The translations under genes and the position numbers were made by a program. Below, one piece after another: positions 18,675-29,980 of a DNA stretch of 64,000 nt (its first letter is position 1; each line of letters opens with the position of its first letter). The stretch covers positions 59,227,002-59,291,001 of the forward strand of contig OV651821.1 in the NCBI GenBank assembly GCA_927349885.1, given 5' to 3'. Source of the DNA: Psylliodes chrysocephalus. Taxonomy: Eukaryota > Arthropoda > Insecta > Coleoptera > Chrysomelidae. The notes under the pieces are model-generated. The model did no database searches. It was not told the DNA's origin and was given only the letters and a program-made list of their open reading frames with translations.

Positions 18675-19710
18675 ATTACACTACCCAGATAGCATAGACA
18701 CGTTTTAAAGATATTTTAAATACGTTTGTTCACGACGTTCGTGAAGTTTTGAATATCTACGGTAATATCCAAAAGATGTTTTAAAGGCGTCTATAGGTCG
18801 TACTTTGTTACAAAACAAGGCGTCTTTAGGACATCTAATTTTGTACGTCTTGGAAACAAACCGTATTGGACGTGTTTAAGTCGTCTATTTACTTGATAGA
18901 AATTTATTTAAAAAAATAAATGAATACTTATCTACTATATTTAATACTGTTTATTATACATTATTAAACTATTAAAACTGACACATAGTATATATTATTT
19001 TACAGTGTTGGATAAAATAATTTAAAAATGACTTCAAGTACTTGTTGCTATGAGAAACTATTCCAGTTTGGTCGATTTAAAAATTTCTTTTATGGTATTA
19101 ATTTTAGCCAAAGCTTTTGTAACTAATGTCTCCGTAGCATATAATTTTGTTGAGTTATTGTTTTAAGGTGTTTTTCTAAAAAATAAGACATTATTAAAGT
19201 GAGGTTATGAAATTAAAAGGCAAACAAATTAAAACTTACCGTTTTTAATAATAAAGTTTACTAGTTCCGCTATACCATAGTTCCAATAATGACAAATAAT
19301 ATAAAAAGACAATTTATAAAAACACACAACCACGAAAAAGTAATGACCAATGTCCACAGACTGACTCTAAAAATATTATATAATGGCTGTCCCGAGAAGA
19401 AGGCAGCTAGAGGAAGAACACAGCTCGATATGACTCCAATCAGCCAATTACAATGACGAATGACGACCTACATGCGCTGCAGGCAGCGCCAAGAACGCTG
19501 TCGTGGTGCCATATTCAAATATAGTGAAAAGAGTTGAACGTCCACAATACCGACATATTTAAAACTTCTTAAAAACATACCAACAAAGACGTTTTAAACA
19601 TGTCCTGAGCAGGGCGTCTTAAAACCGTCCGTTTCACGTACCAGGACATTTGGACGAAAGTAAGACCTGAACTGGACGTCTTTAAGATGTAGTTAGCTCT
19701 CTAGATGTTA
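18675..19710. repeat. Non-autonomous element rich in GACGTCTTTAA motifs
   Basis: Both ends (18,690-18,900 and 19,555-19,700) carry many diverged copies of ACGTTTTAAAG, GCGTCTTTAGGAC and GGACGTCTTTAAG, while the middle is plain AT-rich DNA. The arrangement suggests a roughly 1-kb element with multiple subterminal binding motifs. No ORF was recognised. Confidence 0.45.
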
Positions 19711-19762
19711 TTAAATTAAGCTAGTAAAAAAAATTATACATATATGAAGATAAATTTATTAC

Positions 19763-20322
19763 TGACCCTTAACTAATACTAATTTGGTACAATAACAAGA
19801 AGTTTTAGCGAACAAATCTTTTTCTATAACTTTTAAGTTTTTGTTTAAGAACTTTGATTTGTCTTGTTTTTCTTTATTCTTTTCTTGCTGTTGTAAAAGT
19901 TCTCTTCTAAGCCGTTTTATGCTAGGGCTTTCGAGGATAGATTCCTTATTTGAAGTGCTATTCAGCTTCTCAAATGCAATGCTCTTCTTTTTAAGTACTA
20001 CAAACAATCAATTATTACGGTAATATTTTGAATTATACACAAAACGGTTGCTAAATTCTTAAAAGTTCATAACATAATAATGAAAAGTAATTAAAAAAAT
20101 ATATATGTTTAATTATGTTTACAAGTATACGCACCTTCTTCGGCTGCATGTATTTAGAGAATTCAGGAAATATAGTGGGAACTGCTCCATTTAATAAACG
20201 TCTTTTACCATAAAAAAGTCTTTCAAAATGTTTTGAATACTATCTATCATTTGACGTAGGTATCCAATTTGCAATTTTCGTTCCCCGAATCCAAAGATTT
20301 TTTTGCTGGATCCACAGGAAAT
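19763..20322 (-). pseudogene. Decayed THAP-domain gene (P-element-like or domesticated)
   Basis: Two minus-strand exons are visible. The first, 20,322-20,135, begins after TATTTTAG with FPVDPAKK and ends RRLLNGAVPTIFPEF, the AVPTIF hallmark of THAP DNA-binding domains, followed by a GTGCGT donor. Within it a frameshift or stop follows DTYVK, and the zinc-binding Cys before SKHFERLF is Tyr. The second exon, 19,997-19,763, after TTTGTAG, encodes a Leu/Lys/Gln-rich coiled coil (RLRRELLQQQEKNKEKQ), the type of segment that follows THAP in P-type transposases. The C2CH zinc site is broken, so it is a pseudogene. Confidence 0.65.
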
Positions 20323-20392
20323 CTAAAATAAAACAACAAATAAGCATTTCTGCAATTAAATAAGAAGCAAAAGTAAATTAGGATTTAATAAA

Positions 20393-20470
20393 AGTTAATA
20401 TTTAGAATTGTACGACACGCCACAGGAAAAAATTACACGTTTGGCCATTTTAATATCATTAATTGCTTAA
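20393..20470 (+). repeat. Second copy of the 14,634 dispersed repeat
   Basis: About 85% identical to 14,634-14,715, in the same orientation. It sits between the THAP relic and the pogo-like element. Confidence 0.7.
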
Positions 20471-20804
20471 ATATCAATGAAAATCATAAAATAAACAAAC
20501 TTGGTGGGTAAAATTTATTACTCCGGAGTGAGACATGTACAAAATATAAATATCAAGTTGTATAATACTAAATAAAATGAAAAATATAAGAAAATAAAAG
20601 AAAAGGTGCAAATATGGAATACCGTTTTTTTGGTATATAAAAAAATTTTTGTTAGATTTGTTAGATTGTTAGATAGATTTAAGCCAAATTTAGGGAAAAG
20701 GTACTTTAGACAATTAGACACCAAAATGTAAAAGAAAATGTGTAATTATCTTAAACACTTTTTCAATAAAGAAGTTAGAAAAAAAACTACAAAATTCCCA
20801 CCTT

Positions 20805-23197
20805 AGAAAAGGTGGGGGAAATATGGAATACTTTATATATCTACATATTATTTGCACCAATCACAAATATATTCGTCTTTTTCGGCGCCTCCACACTCAT
20901 TATGACCCCATTTTAAGCACATTAAACATTGGACTCATAGTTCTCCTTTCTTATCAGCAGAAAACGAACTATCGCAAAACATGCAATGAGCATCTTCCTC
21001 ATTCGCTTTCAGTTGTCCCGGCATATCTTCCAAATTGTTGTCAGAATTTTCATTTTTTACATCTTCGCTTGAATCCTCAGATTCATCAGCAGAAACTGCA
21101 TTCTTTTGACGTTTCATTTTGTACTTTGACTTCTCCTGTTTTTAAGAATTTTTTTTTTGTTTCAAGGATTTTCCTGAAGACAAGTTACTTTTAACGCCAC
21201 GCGATTTTGTCTCCTTTTCAGTTTTTTTTATTTATTGACTCATTTAGTTCGTCTTTGTAAGGTGACGAGTTAATCACAATAGATCCAATTGTCTTGCGTC
21301 CTCTGTTGGTTTTTTGCGGATTGTGTTTGGGACTGAAGATATTTCAAACGGTAAAACAAACTTCTGGGTTGAATCTACGTCTTCATCTTGGCCTTGGTCT
21401 TCTTCATCTTGGTCTTGGTCATCTTTATCTTAATCTTGGTCAACAGCTTGAATTCGGCCAGGTGCATTGTCTTTGCATGACGTTTTAGAGCATGAAGGTT
21501 TATCGATAGGGGTAGTAAAAGCTTTTGTTGTTTTGACTTCTTGAATGTTAATGGTAATTCCTCTTTTCGCTGCTTCTTGTTCCGCAGCAATGAAGTCAGC
21601 TTAGGAAAAAACATTCCTGTTAAAAGGGTAAATACCAGTGGTGCGAAAACCATTAGCCGCTATTGTGTATGTCTGAACTTTTTCGTAAGCTCTACCAAAT
21701 ATCAAAAGGACTAAGAGCCCGTTGGTTTTGACGGATCCAAATACGAATTTCTTCACTATAATAAACTTTTAATGGCCCCATAAATGACTTATCCAAAGGC
21801 TGTAGCTTGTGAGTCGAGTGAGGAGGCAGACATAAAATGTTAACATGGTTTTCCCTTGCAAGGTCGATAACGTCAATATTGCGAGTGTGGTTGTAATGGC
21901 CGTCAAGGAAAAACAGGAGGGAGGTTTCTTCAGTTAGTTTAGTGTACTGGATAAAGTGACGGAATCACTGGGTAAAAATATGGGACTGTACCCAACCGGA
22001 TGGATGTGCAATTCCTACGGACCCAGAAGGAGCTCCCTTCATGAGCTGAATGTTCATACTTTTCCTAGGAAAAATAACCAAGGGAGGGACAAAGTTTCCA
22101 GCCGCACTCATACAAAAAATAATTGTAATCAGAGCCCCTCTCTCTGCTGATGTTAATGAAGCAACTTGACTTTTGCCTTTCAGCCCTATTACTGACGATA
22201 CTTTACTTTGGACAATTATTAACCCTGATTCGTCTACATTATAAAAGTTGTTCGGGGGATAGGGCATTTGCTTTTCAAAGAGGTCAAAAAAGCCGGCAAC
22301 TCTTTCTTTACAAAAACCTGCAGCTCTGGCAAATATGTTCCCGTTGGCTTCCTTATTGACAATTTTGGATGTCGCTTTAAAAACAAATCAATCCAAGCTC
22401 TGCCTGCTAATCCAGATGTAGAAAATGGGTGTTTGATTTTATTCCTTATGGCCAACTGATAAGCCATGCGCTTCAGATCTATCATTGTGAGCCCGTAAAA
22501 TTTGGACTTCATTTTTAAAATGTAATCAGCTAGTCGCTTCTCTAGCTCTGGTCCCAAAACACATTTTCTTCCAAGCTTGGTTGCTGCGGCCTTATCTGGT
22601 TGAACTGTGTTAATTTGACTCAGAAGAAAGAGCGTTGTACGAGGAACCCTATAAGATTTGGATGCCTTGAGATATCCCATTGTTTTTTCTCTCACTGCCT
22701 GGATGGTCCTAGCCATGTCATCTTCTTTGTATTGCTTTCTTTTATTATTGCAAGACGGACGTTCAGTTTTTCATGGCATCCTAAAAAAAATAAAAACGTG
22801 GTGTAAATATGGAATACTAGTATTCCATATTACCAACAACCCATGTCACCAATATTTCAGGTTAGAAGTAGGCTATCATAACAAAAAACTAAACAAATGC
22901 AACATCATCTTAAACTTTAGTTTATATACAGTGGCATCGTAACAAATATTTAAATAAAAACATGCAAATAAAAAAATAGTCTTGCATATTCACTTACGTG
23001 TTAAACTTTTTAGGACGCGAAATTCACATGTGCACACCTCAAGAACCAAAACCATACTAAAACGGCGCGGGGTAGATCGCCTACAATAAAGATGACAAAC
23101 ATAAGTTTAGCCGGTTTTCGATAGGGGGCGGCATTTGGTTTAGTCAAAATCGAGACATTCCATATTACATGCATATTCCATATTTACACCTTCTTCT
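20805..23197. mobile_element. Pogo/Tigger-like DNA transposon with GGTGTAAATATGGAATA ends
   Basis: The left end (20,805-20,831) reads AGAAAAGGTGGGGGAAATAT then GGAATAC; the right end (23,172-23,197) is its inverted counterpart with TATTCCATATTTACACC. Extra copies of the same motif lie at 20,600-20,622 and, as a perfect palindrome around ACTAGT, at 22,799-22,832, just before the transposase start. Between the ends is a minus-strand transposase relic. The exact TA target duplication is not resolved. Confidence 0.65.
20848..22779 (-). pseudogene. Pogo/jerky-like DDE transposase, broken
   Basis: A Psq-type helix-turn-helix (KTMGYLKASKSYRVPRTTL) and CENP-B-type domain (ELEKRLADYILKMKSKFYGL and AGRAWIDLFLKRHPKLSIRK) are followed by the DDE core. 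The first Asp is in FYNVDESGLIIVQ (22,250), then GKSQVASLTSAERGALIT and VPPLVIFPRK; the second Asp is in FFLDGHYNHTRN (about 21,910); the third is in HSTHKLQPLDKSFM (about 21,800). The C-terminus has a cysteine-rich C..C...W.H..C finger ending at a stop at 20,848-20,850. Defects: a stop at codon 3 after the family-type start at 22,779, a frame change between 22,234 and 22,267, and stops near 21,964, 21,720 and 20,935. Confidence 0.75.
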
Positions 23198-24260
23198 CTA
23201 TATAAAGTGAAAACGACTGATGTTTATCATTTACCTGTAAAACGTAATATCTGCTTATTTCTTGCCGCTATAACTTTACCACTGATATGTCACACAATAA
23301 ACCATTGTAATAAACCAATTAATAAATGTCGTTTAATTCAAAAATCAGAAATAAACACGAACAAAAACTTTGGTGTCACCGAAATGATTAGCACCAAAAT
23401 AATGGCGGCCAATAGATAATCGGCACAGAATACTATGTGTGCTCGATATACTTGTTACGCGTTCTCTCTTTATTACCTAGCCTAAGTTCTAAACAGTTCT
23501 GTAACCATTCCACTTGTATTCGAAACCAAAACACTGCCAGACCAGTTAAATGTCAAAAAGTAAATTATAAATAAAAAAGAAGAAATAACACAAGGTAAAT
23601 AACACGTAAAACGTAGATAAATTAAATAATTTATTCGTAAAAATCTTACGATGCAACATCAACTAATCAATTGCTCTATTCTCATTAGTCATTCGAAAAT
23701 TCCTTGTAAAAATTCCAACACAAAATCTGGCCAGGATCCCAAAAACAAAACTACTTGCAAAAAAGCGCAAGCGCAAACATATCAATTCTGAAACAGTTCT
23801 CGCTTTGGGCCAGAACTGACGTTACTGTTCGAGAATGGTTATGGAATCATTCCCAAGAAAAACCAAAACACAGAACTTACAGGTTCGGAACTAGTGTTGG
23901 CGAAACCAAAACAGCAAATTTCTACTGCGCATGCTCCAAAGGTTCTGGAAGAGTTCTAGAACAGTTACAAAAGTAAACCAAAACAAATCTTATGACAAAA
24001 GTTTTGGTACTGGCTTGACTCCATCCAAAATCTTCGTTGTATGGTGTCGCGCGATACATGGAACAAATTGGCCTTTTAATCTTAACATATAAACAACTTT
24101 AAAATACCTCTATCTACTATTAAAATGCTAATGTATTAGCATAATATTCTAAAAGACCAAACAAATTCTACATTGTAATAAGAAATTGAAGAACAAAATT
24201 AGTTGTGACATTAAGAGGAAACTACGGCAGCGTAGAAGGGCCACATTTTTTTTTTATTAT
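23198..24260. other. Stretch without gene; outer inverted-repeat fragments
   Basis: Carries the CTCTCTTTATTACCTA inverted partner (23,464) of 18,431, and several diverged copies of AACCAAAACACAGAACTT, GGTTCTGGAAGAGTTCTAGA and related motifs at 23,520-23,990. No protein was recognised. Confidence 0.4.
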
Positions 24261-24263
24261 TTC

Positions 24264-24432
24264 TAAAATTCCGTATTCAAACACGCATTTCCGTATTCAA
24301 ACACAGAATTCCTTGTTCGAACACGGAAATCAAAAATTCCGTATTCGAACAAGGAATTTCCGTGTTCAAACAAAGAATTCCGTGTACGAACAAGAAATTC
24401 CTTGTTTAAACATGAAATTTTATTTTCGAACT
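24264..24432. repeat. Minisatellite, AATTCCGTGTTCGAACA unit
   Basis: Seven to eight diverged tandem copies of a 17-23 bp unit (AATTCCGTATTCAAACAC, AATTCCTTGTTCGAACAC and variants). The unit contains TTCGAA and is partly palindromic, so both orientations look alike. Confidence 0.8.
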
Positions 24433-24810
24433 ACAAACTCAAATGGCGTATTTACAGGTTACTTTTGAGTGACTTTGGGATCTCGGGGAGGGATGGGTAA
24501 ATACGGATTCTTTGAATATCCTCAGATTTTGGCTTTTGCCGACTTCTGAAAAGAGGGATGACATAAGTAGTACCAAAAGTCTCGCCCTCTTTGGTCCCTG
24601 CATAATATTTTTCCTTTAATTGCATTTCTAGGTAGAGTCTAGGTAGAGTCTAGTCCCTGATGCCCAAATTTCGTTTAAATCGGATCAAAATAATGCCCTG
24701 TATAGCGTTTTAAGTTTACCCTCCTTGTCTCTCTAGCCCAAACGTTAAGAGCAATAGAAAAGATAACGCGATCCATCTTGAAGTTTTAATGTTTTTCCAG
24801 GGGCTGGTAA

Positions 24811-25187
24811 CTATTCTTGAAAATTTGGCAATCGACCAAACTTCTTTCGGAATACAGATGCCAGACCTCGAGCGCCATAGATGTTGGCGAAAGTGCTATG
24901 GACCACCGAGTAGTCTGTTGGAACCATGAGCAGGTCTTGTTGTTGCTCGGTTGTAACACCATGTCTTGCTTTTCCGGTACCTCCATATGCACCCATAAAT
25001 TCTTCAAAGACAAGGTCAGGTGTTTCTTGAAGCTGGTTTACTTCTTCTTCCTCTTCATGGTCACCCTTAAATGGCACCAGCCGGTTTTGATGCACTACCT
25101 TTGGTTTACCGTTCGGGATCTTACTTATAGGGTGAATGACATCATTGATTTTTTTCTTGATGAGATACGGACCTTCCCAGAACCTTT
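24811..25187 (-). pseudogene. Gypsy-type integrase C-terminal tail
   Basis: Minus-strand residues FWEGPYLIKKKINDVIHPIS, then KVVHQNRLVPFKG, form the GPY/F chromodomain-like module at the C-terminus of Gypsy (Ty3) integrases. A 100-aa acidic tail follows to a stop at 24,811. The catalytic core is absent: exactly at the residues before FWEGPYL the coding sequence runs into the (AAAC)n tract described next, and no integrase is found beyond it. Either the satellite replaced the body of the element or the assembly collapsed here. Small TCTAGGTAGAG repeats lie downstream (24,630-24,655). Confidence 0.75.
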
Positions 25188-27042
25188 TGTTTTGTTTGTT
25201 TGTTTGTTTGTTTGTTTGTTTGTTTGTTTGTTTGTTTGTTTGTTTGTTTGTTTGTTTGTTTGTTTGTTTGTTTGTTTGTTTGTTTGTTTGTTTGTTTGTT
25301 TGTTTGTTTGTTTGTTTGTTTGTTTGTTTGTTTGTTTGTTTGTTTGTTTGTTTGTTTGTTTGTTTGTTTGTTTGTTTGTTTGTTTGTTTGTTTGTTTGTT
25401 TGTTTGTTTGTTTGTTTGTTTGTTTGTTTGTTTGTTTGTTTGTTTGTTTGTTTGTTTGTTTGTTTGTTTGTTTGTTTGTTTGTTTGTTTGTTTGTTTGTT
25501 TGTTTGTTTGTTTGTTTGTTTGTTTGTTTGTTTGTTTGTTTGTTTGTTTGTTTGTTTGTTTGTTTGTTTGTTTGTTTGTTTGTTTGTTTGTTTGTTTGTT
25601 TGTTTGTTTGTTTGTTTGTTTGTTTGTTTGTTTGTTTGTTTGTTTGTTTGTTTGTTTGTTTGTTTGTTTGTTTGTTTGTTTGTTTGTTTGTTTGTTTGTT
25701 TGTTTGTTTGTTTGTTTGTTTGTTTGTTTGTTTGTTTGTTTGTTTGTTTGTTTGTTTGTTTGTTTGTTTGTTTGTTTGTTTGTTTGTTTGTTTGTTTGTT
25801 TGTTTGTTTGTTTGTTTGTTTGTTTGTTTGTTTGTTTGTTTGTTTGTTTGTTTGTTTGTTTGTTTGTTTGTTTGTTTGTTTGTTTGTTTGTTTGTTTGTT
25901 TGTTTGTTTGTTTGTTTGTTTGTTTGTTTGTTTGTTTGTTTGTTTGTTTGTTTGTTTGTTTGTTTGTTTGTTTGTTTGTTTGTTTGTTTGTTTGTTTGTT
26001 TGTTTGTTTGTTTGTTTGTTTGTTTGTTTGTTTGTTTGTTTGTTTGTTTGTTTGTTTGTTTGTTTGTTTGTTTGTTTGTTTGTTTGTTTGTTTGTTTGTT
26101 TGTTTGTTTGTTTGTTTGTTTGTTTGTTTGTTTGTTTGTTTGTTTGTTTGTTTGTTTGTTTGTTTGTTTGTTTGTTTGTTTGTTTGTTTGTTTGTTTGTT
26201 TGTTTGTTTGTTTGTTTGTTTGTTTGTTTGTTTGTTTGTTTGTTTGTTTGTTTGTTTGTTTGTTTGTTTGTTTGTTTGTTTGTTTGTTTGTTTGTTTGTT
26301 TGTTTGTTTGTTTGTTTGTTTGTTTGTTTGTTTGTTTGTTTGTTTGTTTGTTTGTTTGTTTGTTTGTTTGTTTGTTTGTTTGTTTGTTTGTTTGTTTGTT
26401 TGTTTGTTTGTTTGTTTGTTTGTTTGTTTGTTTGTTTGTTTGTTTGTTTGTTTGTTTGTTTGTTTGTTTGTTTGTTTGTTGTTTGTTTGTTTGTTTGTTT
26501 GTTTGTTTGTTTGTTTGTTTGTTTGTTTGTTTGTTTGTTTGTTTGTTTGTTTGTTTGTTTGTTTGTTTGTTTGTTTGTTTGTTTGTTTGTTTGTTTGTTT
26601 GTTTGTTTGTTTGTTTGTTTGTTTGTTTGTTTGTTTGTTTGTTTGTTTGTTTGTTTGTTTGTTTGTTTGTTTGTTTGTTTGTTTGTTTGTTTGTTTGTTT
26701 GTTTGTTTGTTTGTTTGTTTGTTTGTTTGTTTGTTTGTTTGTTTGTTTGTTTGTTTGTTTGTTTGTTTGTTTGTTTGTTTGTTTGTTTGTTTGTTTGTTT
26801 GTTTGTTTGTTTGTTTGTTTGTTTGTTTGTTTGTTTGTTTGTTTGTTTGTTTGTTTGTTTGTTTGTTTGTTTGTTTGTTTGTTTGTTTGTTTGTTTGTTT
26901 GTTTGTTTGTTTGTTTGTTTGTTTGTTTGTTTGTTTGTTTGTTTGTTTGTTTGTTTGTTTGTTTGTTTGTTTGTTTGTTTGTTTGTTTGTTTGTTTGTTT
27001 GTTTGTTTGTTTGTTTGTTTGTTTGTTTGTTTGTTTGTTTGT
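25188..27042. repeat. (TTTG)n microsatellite, about 1.86 kb, near perfect
   Basis: About 463 uninterrupted TTTG units with a single one-base phase change near 26,480. It stays open in most frames and so produces giant false ORFs (NKQT and CLFV repeats). Confidence 0.99.
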
Positions 27043-27059
27043 TTTTTGTTTACGATGAT

Positions 27060-28690
27060 GGCTTAAACAGCCGAAAGCGCCTAGCAATTATTTAAAACCT
27101 TACACACTTTAAAATTTCTTTCTGCGTTTTACTTGTGAACTATCAGTGTGTACATACCTAGAACCTTGGATTAATGATTAAATTACCTAATTTTTTTAGT
27201 GAATATGATTGTTTTGTCATCCTGTATATAACAGTAATTTGCAATAAAAAAATTATACCCGAAAATAAAGAAAATATTCCCATGCTATATTGTATGCAAA
27301 TATATTACTATGCTTTGTCTTACGTCAATTCCCGCAATGTTTGAAAATTAATAGATTTTAGTATCAAAAGTGAAATGAACTATGATTCCAGTGTGCAAAA
27401 TTATAGATGAAAAAACACTTGGTATGTATTTAATACATATAATTTTAATATAGGTATGTAATAATACTTACGGGACATTCCATAAAGGAATAACGACATT
27501 ACTTTTGTAGCTTTTTATATAAACATATTCGGTGTAGACCATTTTTCTCCAAAAAATTACTAATTTATTAGCTCACTCACTTTATAAAATCAAAAATTGC
27601 TTTAGTTTTGTATATTTATGATCTCTAGATAAACTCTTTTGCCTTTTAAGGGTAATGTTTAGGTACTTTAATACCAAATCAGAATATACTAATCCCTATT
27701 CTTTAATTTATGTTTTTCTTCTATATTTTCTGATCTGTCTTTTAATGTTTTTTTAATTTCTTTAGATTTTCATTAATTTCTACTGTTTTTTTTTTTTTCA
27801 TACTGCTCTTGATTGACATCGATATATCATCAATTGTGTATTAAGTATAACCAAAATGAACTAAAAATTAAGAAATCATCCAATGGAATCTTTGAGATAC
27901 TGTCGGTTTGCTTTCGTCTTTACTTGTGCTAATTTACTATTTAAAGTTTTGTTTATTCCCAATTCAAATTAATTTTCACGCGCCTGTCAATTGTCACCTA
28001 TAAGTAGGAAATTTGTTTGTTAACATGGTGTAAGTTTTGGTCGGGCTTTTGTTTATATAATAAACACTAACACAGTCATCACACACTATAAGAAATAAAA
28101 CAATTTAACGCTCACATAAAAGAAAAATTTGAATTTATAAAAATTATTATCGATGATAACAGGCAACACAATAAGGCCAATGTTTCCAACTGATGAACTG
28201 ATTTTAAAACAAAATTGATAAATGAACTGAAATTTAAATAAAAAATCAATATAAATAAATCGGTTTTATAAAAATCCTTAAATAAATGTAGGGTTTGATT
28301 ACATATTGGTAGATACAAATTTGGCTACTTAAAAAAGGTGTTTTCAATTCTTGAATAGCTTAAAATCCGGTGACGTAGCGAAATTCCGCTACTCCTGGCA
28401 ACACTGAAAGAAGTCCTACTTATAAACACATTTTACAAATTTCCTCCAGAGGTTGAATCACGAATTGAGTCTTCCCACTGTCTCGTGATGTTCAAGGAGC
28501 TGAGTCATCTTGATGGTGTATGAATTCTATTTTCTTGTTCTTGAGAATATATCTTGATTCCTTTATTAGCGGTCTCTATCTTATGTCGAGACAATATATC
28601 CATACTCTTTTGAATTACTTTATTTGAAATCCCTGAATGGTATCTGACTCACAAAAGAAATTTTAACTTCAAGAAACGTCCATAATAGAA
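27060..28690. other. Stretch without recognised gene
   Basis: AT-rich, with short ORFs lacking any motif. No repeat or RNA gene was identified. Confidence 0.35.
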
Positions 28691-28694
28691 TGAT

Positions 28695-29590
28695 ATATCA
28701 ATAGACATCAAAAAAATCTGCAAGGCTATTGAAAAAATTGATATTTGCTTTATCTCTGAAACTCATTTTACTAGAGAATCGTTAAAGGATATAACGCCGC
28801 TAAAGAAGGCAACTCTCTCATAATAAAAGAATCAGTGATACATCATCATGAAACTGAGTATATTAAAAAGAAATTCCATCTACCGCTGTAAAAATAAAGA
28901 CTAAAACATATGAGATCCTTCTTTGTAGTATGCTGCCCACCTAGATATGCTCTGAGAAGAAAACAATATTTAGACCTAAGCAATTATGGATCCAGATTGA
29001 TCTTTGGAGGTGACTTTGGTGACCAAATGAAATTTCATCTTAAAAACCAATCTCTTCACTTCCTATAATTTCGAAACTATTTGAAAACATATTACTAAAG
29101 AGATTAAAACCCATCATAGAAGAAAAAATAGTCCGTTTGGATCTATAGAGAAACATTCGGTCATTGACCAAGCCCACCGAATAATTAACATCATTAAAAA
29201 ATCATTAGAACCAAAGTTGAATCTACTGTCTTCCTAAACGTAGCGCAAGCTTTTGACAAAGTATGGTACGAAGGAGTTAAACATAAATTAAACATGTCAT
29301 TTTCCAGAAAATACCCTGAATTATTAGAATCATACATTTAGAATAAAGCAGGAAGAACTCGAAAGAAGTTTACTCAAAACTAAAAGAAATCAAAGCAGAA
29401 GTGCCACACGGAGGTGTATTGGAACCAGTCCTGTATCTTTTATACACCAGTGGTATTTCGGAACTAGATAATGACCATCTTTGCAGATGACATCTCCATC
29501 CTGGCAGTAAAAAAAGTTCATGAAGACGCAGCTAGAAAATTCCAGAACTCTCTTAATAAAATTGGTGATTGAATAAAACGTAAATTTAAT
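28695..29590 (+). pseudogene. Decayed Jockey-like non-LTR retrotransposon (EN and RT)
   Basis: An AP-endonuclease piece (KIDICFISETHFT near 28,733, then PPRYALRRKQYLD and IFGGDFG near 28,950-29,020) is followed by reverse transcriptase pieces: LLKRLKPIIEEK (29,090), VFLNVAQAFDKVWYEGVKHK (29,230), VPHGGVLEPVLYLLYTS (29,400) and FADDISILAV (29,483), the catalytic motif with both Asp residues. Frames change at least four times and whole segments are missing, so it is inactive. Confidence 0.75.
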
Positions 29591-29599
29591 CAAAAAGTG

Positions 29600-29972
29600 C
29601 TTAGATTCATTTGTTTTTTATTAAATAAAGACAGTTTGACAGTTAAGATTTCAAAATCACAAATGTCAGTCATTCTTAAATAATTTTTATCAGATAAAAA
29701 TCAGGATTGTACCAGTCGGCAATTTATTGATCATGTGATCTATTATCAGTCGATCATTTTGTTGAATATTAGAAAACGCCTATAGTTGCAACGAGAAAAA
29801 TACATTAAACTGATAATAATTGGCATTAAGAATGTAAACATACTTCCTTAATGTAATTTTGAAAGCCTTTTATGCATTTTAGAGCTTTTATGTTAAGTCA
29901 ATACATAATAATAACCATAAACAATCCTTATAACATAACTCACACATACTCGTAATAATTTGACAACTACGT
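29600..29972. other. Short stretch without gene
   Basis: No ORF or repeat recognised. It ends in the left target duplication of the P-like element. Confidence 0.4.
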
Positions 29973-29980
29973 GGATAACT

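Noticed and set aside
24811..27095. Giant ORFs of 630-758 aa (NKQT and CLFV repeats)
   Set aside because: They are pure products of the (TTTG)n tract, open in most frames. Only the C-terminal 125 residues of the minus-strand frame are real (integrase tail).
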